Origin: Betaproteobacteria bacterium RIFCSPLOWO2_12_FULL_62_58
Lineage (GTDB): Bacteria > Pseudomonadota > Gammaproteobacteria > Burkholderiales > SG8-41
Direction of reading: 5' to 3'
DNA length: 47,904 bases
Assembly: GCA_001772005.1 (NCBI GenBank)
Contig: MERI01000238.1
Span: 1-47,904, forward strand
Shown one piece after another: positions 15,950 through 22,907 of the stretch (positions are counted from its first letter, which is position 1; each line of letters opens with the position of its first letter). The translations under genes and the position numbers were made by a program. The notes beneath the pieces were generated by a model. The model was not told where the DNA came from and ran no database searches. It was given only the letters and a program-made list of their open reading frames with translations.

Positions 15950-17437
15950 TCACGTTCCCGCATCGGCCTCCAGAACGCTTTTCGGCACGCGTCGCAAGTA
16001 TCGGAGCGACAGGAACGTCACGACGACCGCACTCACGAGGAAAACGAGCGCGATCGGGCGGCTCAGGAAGATCAGCGGTCCGCCCAGCGACAGGGATTGT
16101 CGAAGCGCCAATTCCAGCATCGAGCCAAGGATGAAGCCGAGGACCAGCGGGGTTACTGGCCAGCCGGTCTTCCTCATGACGTAACCGACGACACCGGCCA
16201 ACAGGGCGACCCAGACATCGAACATAGTATTGCGCGGCGAGTAGGCGCCCACCACGCAGATGGCGAGAATTGCGGGCGCGAGGTACTTGTATGGAATGGT
16301 GCTGATCCGCGCCCACAGTCCCACGAGCGGCAGGTTCAGCACCAGCAGGATCACGTTACCGACGTACATGCTGCCGATGACGGTCCAGATGAACTCCCGG
16401 TTCTGCTGGAACAGGGCCGGGCTGGGCTGAAGGCCGTGCAGTATCAGGACGCTTAGGATGATGGCCATTGACGGTCCTGTGGGGATGCCAAAAATCATGA
16501 GTGGGATGAACCCCGCCTGGGCGGTGGCGTTATTGGCGGCCTCGGGCGCGGCGACACCCTCGATCACCCCCGTGCCGAATTTCTGCGGGTATTTGGAGAT
16601 CCGTTTCTCCACGTCGTACGCGAGGAATGCCGTCAGCGCCGGGACCATTCCGGGCAGGAGCCCCGGCAGGAACCCGATGAGCGTGCCGCGGACACTGGCC
16701 CAGAGCCCTTTCTTCAGCTCTGCGCCCTTCGGCGTCATGTTGCCCAGCTTGCCCTCGTAGATCTTGCGAATGCCCGCCTCGGCGCTGCACAAGATCTCCG
16801 CGATGCCGAAAAGCCCCACGACAATCGGAATGAGATCGAGGCCCCTCATCATTCCGGTGGATCCGAACGCGAACCGCGTCGTGCCGACCATGGGATCGAC
16901 ACCGACGGTTGCCACAATTAGGCCCACGAGCCCAGTCCCAAGGCCCTTGAGGACGGACTGGCCGGACAGGCTCACCATGGCCGTCAGGCTGAATACCAGC
17001 AGTCCGAAGTATTCGGGGGGCCCAAACCGCAGAGCGTAATGGGCGATCCCTGGTCCGACGAAGGAGATCGCCAAGGCACCGGCGGTTCCGGCGATGAACG
17101 AGCCAACCGCCGCAATCCACAACGCCTGTCCCGCCCGTCCCTGCCGCGTCATCGGGAACCCATCGAAGCAGGTGGGCACCGAGGAGGCCTCGCCCGGAAT
17201 GTTCACCAGGATGCTCGTTGTCGATCCTCCGTACGCGGCGCCGTAGTAGAGCCCGGCCATCATGATGACGGCGCCCGTCGTGTCGAGGTTCAGCGTGAGG
17301 GGCAGGAGGATCGAGAGCGTCGAGGCGGGTCCAAGACCCGGCAAGACCCCGACAAGAGTCCCGAGGACGGCGCCGAGGAAACAATAGACGAGATACGTCG
17401 GCGTGAATACGTTGATGATTCCGGCAATGAGGTCCAT
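15950..17437 (-). CDS. tctA: TctA family tripartite tricarboxylate transporter permease
   Basis: 495 residues, the normal TctA size, with about a dozen hydrophobic segments. The family signature GVLPGLGPASTLSILLPLT lies near residue 30 and GLYYGAAYGGSTTSILVNIP near residue 62; a second glycine-rich repeat FLPGLLPGMVPALTAFLAYD lies in the middle, the internal duplication typical of TctA. It is the large inner-membrane subunit that moves organic acids with a cation. It starts three bases after the tctB stop, indicating tight co-expression. Confidence 0.95.
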   Translation of the reverse strand: MDLIAGIINVFTPTYLVYCFLGAVLGTLVGVLPGLGPASTLSILLPLTLNLDTTGAVIMMAGLYYGAAYGGSTTSILVNIPGEASSVPTCFDGFPMTRQGRAGQALWIAAVGSFIAGTAGALAISFVGPGIAHYALRFGPPEYFGLLVFSLTAMVSLSGQSVLKGLGTGLVGLIVATVGVDPMVGTTRFAFGSTGMMRGLDLIPIVVGLFGIAEILCSAEAGIRKIYEGKLGNMTPKGAELKKGLWASVRGTLIGFLPGLLPGMVPALTAFLAYDVEKRISKYPQKFGTGVIEGVAAPEAANNATAQAGFIPLMIFGIPTGPSMAIILSVLILHGLQPSPALFQQNREFIWTVIGSMYVGNVILLVLNLPLVGLWARISTIPYKYLAPAILAICVVGAYSPRNTMFDVWVALLAGVVGYVMRKTGWPVTPLVLGFILGSMLELALRQSLSLGGPLIFLSRPIALVFLVSAVVVTFLSLRYLRRVPKSVLEADAGT

Positions 17438-17440
17438 TTT

Positions 17441-17908
17441 CTAGAACAGCATCCCGTGGGGGAAGGCGATGTTTCCGTAATACACGAAAATGAAGTAGTA
17501 GCAGACGGTGCAGATCGCGGCGAGCAGGGCACTCGCCATGGGCGTGACGCCGACGACGTAGAACGCCGCGACGAAGAACAGCACGGTCGCCGTCACATAG
17601 CCGGCGAACTGGATCAGGGCGATGTAGGCCACCAGGACGGCGACCATCCTGAATACCTGCTTCAGGCCGACCCGGTTCGCGGCCGTCGCCGCCGCGCCAT
17701 CGCCGGCACGGTCACGCCACGCCCGAACGAAATGGGCGACCGTAACGGCGCTCAGACCGAGCGCAAGCACGAGAATGTAACGGCCCGGGCCTAGCGGGTC
17801 GAACAGCGTGTATGGGTCGCGGTAGACTGTCAGGCGCATGCCTTCAGCCAAGCTCACGAAACTCATGAGGGTTAGCAGCGCTCCTTCCACGAGTTGGACG
17901 CGTTTCAT
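17441..17908 (-). CDS. tctB: TctB family small transporter subunit
   Basis: 155 residues with four predicted hydrophobic helices, as in TctB: LVEGALLTLMSFVSLAEGM, YILVLALGLSAVTVAHFV, FRMVAVLVAYIALIQFAG and the final segments ending YYGNIAFPHGMLF. It partners TctA and TctC. The ATG at 17908 has GGAGGG eight bases upstream. The frame continues further upstream, but that part lies in the antisense of the neighbouring gene and lacks homology. Confidence 0.85.
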   Translation of the reverse strand: MKRVQLVEGALLTLMSFVSLAEGMRLTVYRDPYTLFDPLGPGRYILVLALGLSAVTVAHFVRAWRDRAGDGAAATAANRVGLKQVFRMVAVLVAYIALIQFAGYVTATVLFFVAAFYVVGVTPMASALLAAICTVCYYFIFVYYGNIAFPHGMLF

Positions 17909-17993
17909 TTGATCATCCCTCCGTTTTCGGAACAGTGATACCCACCCTCTCCGGACCCCTCGTTCGTATGCAGGCTCACGATCAGCACCTCGA

Positions 17994-19211
17994 CTAGGCA
18001 GGGAGGTTGGGGTTGAGGAAATCGCCGAACCGCATGGCCGGATGCGCGCGCTCGTACTGCTTCGGGAAAGAGAAGGGCACGCCGAACTCCAGGGCGGCCC
18101 GCCACGGCCACCGCGGGTCCAGAAGCATGCCGCGCGCAAGAGCGATGAGATCGGCCCGGCCTGAACCGAGGATTTCCTCGGCGTGCTGCGGCTCGGTGAT
18201 GAGGCCGACCGCCATGGTGGCGATGCCGGTCGCGCGCCGGATGCGCTCCGCGAAGGGGACCTGGTAGCCGGGATAAACGTTGAGCTGCTGCTCGTGCGTG
18301 ACGCCGCCGCTCGAGGCGGTGATGTAGTCGCAGCCGAGATCCTTGAGCTTCGCCGTGAGCTCGACGCTGTCGTCAATGTTCCAGCCGCCCTCCGCCCAGT
18401 CGGTGGCCGAGATGCGCACGCCGACCGGTTTTTCCGGGGCGACTGCGTCCCGGACCGCCTGGAAGACTTCCAGCACCATGCGCATGCGCTTTGCGGGCGT
18501 GCCGCCGTACTGGTCGCTGCGCTGGTTCGCGAAGGGCGACAGGAAGCTGTGCAGCAGGTAGCCGTGCGCTGCGTGGATCTCGATCACATCGAAGCCGATC
18601 CTGTCGGCGTGTATCGCGTTGTCGGCAAACGCCTTGATGACGCGCCGGATGCCGGCGTCGTCGAGCACGGCCGGCGCGAGGCGACCGGCGTGCGGGATGG
18701 AGGAGGGGCTCCAGATGCGCCAGCCGCCACGCTCGACGGGGATCGGCTTCAGGCCCTCCCAGGCGACGCTGACCGAGCCCTTGCGGCCCGAGTGGCAGAA
18801 TTGCGCGCCCAGCTTCGCGGTGCCGTACGTGCGGCAGAAGGCCACGATGCGGCGCATCGCCTCGATCTGCTCGTCGTTCCACAGGCCGATGTCGGTTGGA
18901 CTGATCCTGCCTTCCGGCTCGACCGCGATCGCTTCGGTGAACAGCAATCCGGCGCCCGAGATTGCCAGGTGTCCGAGATGCATGAGGTGCCAGTCGGTCG
19001 CACGCCCCTGGGCGTCTCCGGAATACTGGTTCATTGGCGAGACGACGATGCGGTTCGGCAGCTCCAGACCACGAAGCGTGAACGGCGTGAATAGCCTCGG
19101 TTTGCGCGTGCTCTGCCCCGCCGGATGATCGCCTTTCATGTGGGATTGTGCGGCATCCTTCGCGCACTTCAGTATCCGTGCAGCCGTAGCTTTCTCTCGG
19201 ATGATCTTCAT
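17994..19211 (-). CDS. NADH:flavin oxidoreductase, Old Yellow Enzyme (YqjM-like) family
   Basis: 405 residues from the first Met; an ATG at 19139 gives 381 and is close to the usual start. It is an FMN TIM barrel matching the YqjM class: LFTPFTLRGLELPNRIVVSPM, CHSGRKGS, the substrate histidine pair in IHAAHGYLLHSFLSPFANQRSDQYGG and ADLIALARGMLLDP near the end. In YqjM a Cys follows SPM and tunes the flavin; here it is Asn (SPMNQYSG). The family reduces activated C=C bonds or 2,4-dienoyl-type thioesters with NAD(P)H. It sits between CitE-like and tctB genes, so it may prepare an unsaturated acid imported by TctABC. Confidence 0.9.
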   Translation of the reverse strand: MKIIREKATAARILKCAKDAAQSHMKGDHPAGQSTRKPRLFTPFTLRGLELPNRIVVSPMNQYSGDAQGRATDWHLMHLGHLAISGAGLLFTEAIAVEPEGRISPTDIGLWNDEQIEAMRRIVAFCRTYGTAKLGAQFCHSGRKGSVSVAWEGLKPIPVERGGWRIWSPSSIPHAGRLAPAVLDDAGIRRVIKAFADNAIHADRIGFDVIEIHAAHGYLLHSFLSPFANQRSDQYGGTPAKRMRMVLEVFQAVRDAVAPEKPVGVRISATDWAEGGWNIDDSVELTAKLKDLGCDYITASSGGVTHEQQLNVYPGYQVPFAERIRRATGIATMAVGLITEPQHAEEILGSGRADLIALARGMLLDPRWPWRAALEFGVPFSFPKQYERAHPAMRFGDFLNPNLPA

Positions 19212-19232
19212 CTGCGTGCTTGGACGAGGGCT

Positions 19233-20174
19233 TTAGGCCGAGACCGTCGCCTTCGTGGCGTTGCGCGGTGAAATCTCCCGCGCGAGCGCCTTTAGGCGGT
19301 GCGCGAGTTCGACGTGCTGCGGAAGCACTACGCGGCCGTCAACCTTGATGGAAGCGGGCTCATCATCGCGGGATGACATGTTTTCCTGGAGGACCCGGTC
19401 GGCCCAGGACAGTTCTTCCGGCGAGGGCGTAAACACCTCGTTCGCGATATCGACGAACGCGGGGTGATAGAAGTCCACCCCGTCGAAACCGAGCCAGCGC
19501 GCGCGCCGGGCGGCGGCGCGAAACGAATCGAGATCGGAGATCAGTCCGGGCCGCATCGCATCGAGGACCGAAAGGCCGTAGGCGCGCCCCACGGCAAGAA
19601 CGCGCTGCCGCATGTACACCAGATCCTCGTCCTGGCCCTTGGTGTCTGCCGGGTCTCTGATCGGCAGGATCGAAAGGCTGTGGAGGCCGGCGGCATAGTC
19701 CAACCCGCCCGCGATGAGGCCATTGGTCCGCGGGCTCGCTTCGACCATTTGCGGAAGGTTCACCACGCTCGCCGGCGTCTCGATGAGCAGGATGAGCCCG
19801 AGAGACGCGGCTGCGCCGCAATTCGCCAGGGACCGCTCGACATAGATCACGTCCGCCGCATCCTGGACCATGGGAACCACGACGGTGGGAATGTTCAAGC
19901 CGGCGACGAATGCGGCGTCTTCCACGAACCATTTCGTTCTTGGCCCGTTGACGCGGATCGCCACCTCCCTCGCGGAAAAGCTCGCTGGACACGACAATGC
20001 CTCCACGAGCACTTTCCTGGCCAGCGCCTTTGCCGAGTCCATGGCCGGGACGCCGTCCTCGAGGTCCAGCATGAGGATGTCGACCGGAAGCTTGCGAGCC
20101 TTCTCGACCTTGGACCGGACGTTGCCGGGCGTGGCGAGCAGCGACCGGCGCAGATGGAATTTTTCAGTCGTCAT
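19233..20174 (-). CDS. CitE-like aldolase/lyase (HpcH/HpaI family)
   Basis: 313 residues with a complete CitE-type barrel: RRSLLATPGNVRSKVEKA, LDLEDGVP with the Mg-binding region, AIRVNGPRTKWF, LLIETPASVVNLPQM with the catalytic Glu, and GGLDYAAGL with the metal Asp. Relatives cleave citryl-CoA, malyl-CoA or citramalyl-CoA. The CaiB-type CoA transferase immediately upstream would supply a CoA thioester, so citramalyl-CoA or malyl-CoA-like cleavage is the natural guess (inference). No citrate lyase alpha or gamma subunits are nearby, so it is not part of a citrate lyase complex. Confidence 0.9.
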   Translation of the reverse strand: MTTEKFHLRRSLLATPGNVRSKVEKARKLPVDILMLDLEDGVPAMDSAKALARKVLVEALSCPASFSAREVAIRVNGPRTKWFVEDAAFVAGLNIPTVVVPMVQDAADVIYVERSLANCGAAASLGLILLIETPASVVNLPQMVEASPRTNGLIAGGLDYAAGLHSLSILPIRDPADTKGQDEDLVYMRQRVLAVGRAYGLSVLDAMRPGLISDLDSFRAAARRARWLGFDGVDFYHPAFVDIANEVFTPSPEELSWADRVLQENMSSRDDEPASIKVDGRVVLPQHVELAHRLKALAREISPRNATKATVSA

Positions 20175-20201
20175 TTCACTCTTCCTTCCAGACTGCGGGC
20201 G

Positions 20202-21410
20202 CTAGACGATTCCGGCCGCCTTGAGCCCGGCCAATTCTTCGGCCGAAAGGCCGAGCATCCCGAGATAGATTTCCTTGTTGTGCTGGCCGAGATCCGGCCC
20301 CAGCGAGCGCAGCCGCCCCGGGGTCTCGGACAGCCGCGGGAGCACGTTCGGGACGACGACGCTTTCTTCGCGCTGCTCAGGCATCGCCACCAGGTTTTCC
20401 CGTGCCTTGAACTGCACGTCCTCGAAAATGTCGGCGATCGTGTTGATCGGGCCGATGGGGACGCCTCCCGCGAGGCAGCGATCCATCGCCTCTCGATAGG
20501 TGATGCTCGCCATCCACTCGGCGACGATTCGATTGACCTCGCCTCGATGCTCGAGACGCGCTTCGACCGCCCCGAACCTGTCCGGCGCAGCGAGATCCGG
20601 CCGCTCCATCACTTTCGCGAGGCGCTCGAACATCTTGTCGCTCGTGCACGCCAGCGCGACCCACTTGCCGTCCCTGGTTCTGTAATGGCTGTGCGGGACC
20701 GCATTCACCGTGTCTGCCCCCATGCGGCCCCGGACATAGCCGGTCTTGGCGTAGACCGGAGCGAGTTCGTCGAGCATGCGGAAAATTCCTTCGTACAGAC
20801 CAATATCGACCGATTGCCCGATCCCGAAGCGGTCCCGCGCGATCAGGGCGAGCAGGGCACCCACGGCGGCGTAGACGCCCGAAATATAGTCGGCCAGGGC
20901 TGTCGATCCCGGGACGACGGGCGGACCCTCCGGCTCGCCGGCAAGATGCGTCAGGCCGGCAAATCCGTGCGCGATGCGGGCGTAGCCCGGCCGATCCCGA
21001 TACGGGCCGTCCTGGCCGTACGCGGACACGCGCACGAGGATCAGGTCGGACTTGACGGACTTCAGGATGTCGTAACCGAGGCCCCACCTCTCCAGCGTTC
21101 CCGGGCGGAAGTTTTCAGCGACTACGTCGCATTGCGCCGCGAGCTTTTTCGCCAGTTCGGCTCCCTCCGGCCTGCGAATGTCGAGCGTGATCGACTTCTT
21201 GTTGCGGCCTTCGTTCAGCCAGTTGAAGCTGGACCCCGCCGCCGTCATGGTGCCGAAGCTGCGGAGGGGGTCGCCCTTTCCCGGCATCTCCACCTTGATC
21301 ACTTCGGCACCGAACTCGCCCAGGATTCCCGCGCAGAACGGCGCAGCGATCATGGTCGCCAGATCGAGGACCCGGTATCCCTGAAGGGGCAGCGGCCGCC
21401 CGCCATCCAT
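20202..21410 (-). CDS. CaiB/BaiF family CoA transferase, catalytic Asp replaced
   Basis: 402 residues from the ATG at 21410; a GTG at 21461 is an alternative. The class III CoA-transferase fold is clear: LPLQGYRVLDLATMIAAPF at the start, GAEVIKVEMPGKGDPLR, NKKSITLDIRRPEG, VVAENFRPGTLERWGLGYD and C-terminal GQHNKEIYLGMLGLSAEE. In the class the acid intermediate forms on an Asp in the PGYD region; here that stretch reads RPGYARIAHGFAG, so the Asp is Ala. A subgroup with this change may exist and its chemistry is uncertain. It lies 27 bases upstream of the CitE-like gene. Confidence 0.88.
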   Translation of the reverse strand: MDGGRPLPLQGYRVLDLATMIAAPFCAGILGEFGAEVIKVEMPGKGDPLRSFGTMTAAGSSFNWLNEGRNKKSITLDIRRPEGAELAKKLAAQCDVVAENFRPGTLERWGLGYDILKSVKSDLILVRVSAYGQDGPYRDRPGYARIAHGFAGLTHLAGEPEGPPVVPGSTALADYISGVYAAVGALLALIARDRFGIGQSVDIGLYEGIFRMLDELAPVYAKTGYVRGRMGADTVNAVPHSHYRTRDGKWVALACTSDKMFERLAKVMERPDLAAPDRFGAVEARLEHRGEVNRIVAEWMASITYREAMDRCLAGGVPIGPINTIADIFEDVQFKARENLVAMPEQREESVVVPNVLPRLSETPGRLRSLGPDLGQHNKEIYLGMLGLSAEELAGLKAAGIV

Positions 21411-21508
21411 TGCGGCGTTCACTCGCCGTTCATGCCGCTCTGCTGCGCCACCTTGTGCCACTTCTTGACTCCCGCTTGACGCGAGCCGCGAATCACGCGG
21501 CGTGCTTC

Positions 21509-21622
21509 CTACAACGATGTGTGCACCGGTTTGGAAGGGTAGTCAGCGCCGGTCGCCGCACTGGTAGTACTTGATAAGCCGGCTGTCGCGCAGATCACAC
21601 TGCGCTTGACGGCGTTTCGCAT
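21509..21622 (-). pseudogene. Remnant of a Bug/TctC receptor N-terminus
   Basis: A perfect ribosome site (AAGGAGGAATGAC) leads to an ATG at 21622 and 37 codons: a basic, hydrophobic signal-peptide-like start, then ADYPSKPVHTSL and a stop. ADYPSKPV is the mature start of Bug receptors (compare YPTKPIRIVV at the other loci). Everything downstream of that point is gone; the CaiB gene follows about 100 bases later. The ORF is too short to be functional, so I read it as the 5' scar of a deleted receptor gene. Confidence 0.6.
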
Positions 21623-21648
21623 GTCATTCCTCCTCCTTGCGGCCTCGA

Positions 21649-21831
21649 TCAAATCGTCTCCGATTCGGGCGGCACGTCCAGACGCACCACGATGCCTTGT
21701 GTTTCATTGCTTGGCGCCCGGTACCGCTTCATCACCAAGGGGTCCCCGCCTAGGAAAACATGTGATCGTCTGGAATTCGGATTTTCGGCGTATTTGATCG
21801 CATAGATTTCATATAGTTGTATATTGACCAT
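21649..21831 (-). pseudogene. Internally deleted MBL-fold metallo-hydrolase
   Basis: 60 codons. Residues 1-31 (LYEIYAIKYAENPNSRR, then HVFLGGDP) look like the N-terminus of the N-acyl-homoserine-lactonase-like MBL family. The rest (PLVMKRYRAPS, then GIVVRLDVPPES) looks like that family's C-terminus, which normally follows a PGHDP motif. All the zinc-binding HxHxDH region is missing. The junction falls at a GDP codon motif common to both ends, consistent with deletion between short repeats. The stop is immediately followed by the Bug remnant's ribosome site, so an operon order of MBL-Bug-CaiB is suggested. Homology is recalled, not searched. Confidence 0.5.
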
Positions 21832-21900
21832 AATCGCCGACTCGCTTCAACGACGATCGAGGTACGTGTCTTCAGGCAAGGTGATTCCCTGCATGCGACC

Positions 21901-22593
21901 TTACGACATATCGTGCTTTTGTTGTTTTCGCAGAATAGCGAGGGCGGCTTCCGCAGCATTCGCAACATGTTCCGTAGACGCTCTCCATGCCGCTTCTTCA
22001 TCACGAGCACTTACAGCATCGAGAATTCTGTAAATCTCCTTGATGCTAACCTCCAATCTTGATGGATCGGATAAGGATGTAATACGCAGCTGGCTCACCC
22101 GTGCATTTATCCCGCGGAGTACCTGCGCCACGAGTTGATTGTTGGCGCCCGTGAGCAAAATATCGTAGAAGCGGCTTTTCGCTTTCAAGAACGGGCTGGC
22201 CGAGAAATTTCTATAGATTTCCGCTAACCCGGCCGTTGCCTGCGCCAGTTCCTGGAGCTGTGCGTCGGTGGCGTGCTTTGCGAAAAGCCTTGCTGCCAGC
22301 CCCTCCAGAACAGCACGAAGCTGATATATCTCCTCGGCTGCTTTGATGCTGACCATCGCGACAACAGGGCCTCGATTGGGCACATTGTTGATCAACCCCT
22401 CCGCCTCAAGTTCGACCAGACCCTCTCGCAGGGATGTGCGGCTAACGCCAAGCAGTTCGCACAATTCGCGTTCTCGCAGGCGCTCGCCAGGTTTCAGGTG
22501 TCCTTCGATGATCGCTTCGCGCAGGCGCTCCACCACCTGTTTGCGAAGAGGGGTCGGAGTCGTTACCGCGCGTAAAGCTGCATGTCCGGGCAT
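21901..22593 (-). CDS. GntR family transcriptional regulator with FCD domain
   Basis: 230 residues from the ATG at 22593, chosen because AAGGAG lies seven bases upstream (a GTG at 22614 is in frame). Residues 15-70 form a winged helix: LRKQVVERLREAIIEGHLKPGERLRERELCELLGVSRTSLREGL in pieces, then the wing GLINNVPNRGPVVA. Residues 80-215 form an all-helical FCD ligand-binding domain. FadR/VanR-type regulators of this class bind TNGTNNNACNA sites and respond to organic acids or acyl-CoA. A matching site lies upstream at 22831-22841, with stronger ones at 25155 and 28768, so autoregulation and control of the neighbouring catabolic genes is likely. Confidence 0.9.
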   Translation of the reverse strand: MPGHAALRAVTTPTPLRKQVVERLREAIIEGHLKPGERLRERELCELLGVSRTSLREGLVELEAEGLINNVPNRGPVVAMVSIKAAEEIYQLRAVLEGLAARLFAKHATDAQLQELAQATAGLAEIYRNFSASPFLKAKSRFYDILLTGANNQLVAQVLRGINARVSQLRITSLSDPSRLEVSIKEIYRILDAVSARDEEAAWRASTEHVANAAEAALAILRKQQKHDMS

Positions 22594-22907
22594 TGTTTTC
22601 TCCTTGTTAATCACTCAAGGAAGCCTCACCTCCACTAACCATATCTACTCTTACTTCTTCCGGTAAATCGAGGCGAACATCGCGCCCGTCTTCCTCGGGG
22701 AAAACCGAAACGACCTGATGCCTTCGATGGTGAGCGGCTGTAAATCATTGCGCTCGAGCCCATGATGCACATTGTTTTAGCCAATCGGTATTATAAGAGC
22801 CCTATATCAGTATACGATCATGATAACATATCGTATGACAATATTGTGTGTCACTCGTCTGACGAATCGGCGGGATTGAGCAATCTTACGGTTAACCCAG
22901 TGCTCGG
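22594..22907 (-). promoter_or_regulatory. GntR gene leader with candidate operator
   Basis: This 314-bp gap upstream of the GntR gene has no gene. An AT-rich block at 22790-22850 contains ATACGAT (22812-22818) and its inverted copy ATCGTAT (22830-22836), and the overlapping 11-mer TCGTATGACAA (22831-22841), which fits the FadR-family operator form TNGTNNNACNA. This is a plausible autoregulatory site. Confidence 0.5.

Noticed and set aside
19464-21479. 671-codon plus-strand frame across the CitE-like and CaiB genes
   Set aside because: Antisense shadow with no domain; both minus-strand genes are complete and family-typical.
21760-21835. Another GntR-type operator near TTGTATATTGACC
   Set aside because: It does not fit TNGTNNNACNA and has no inverted symmetry.
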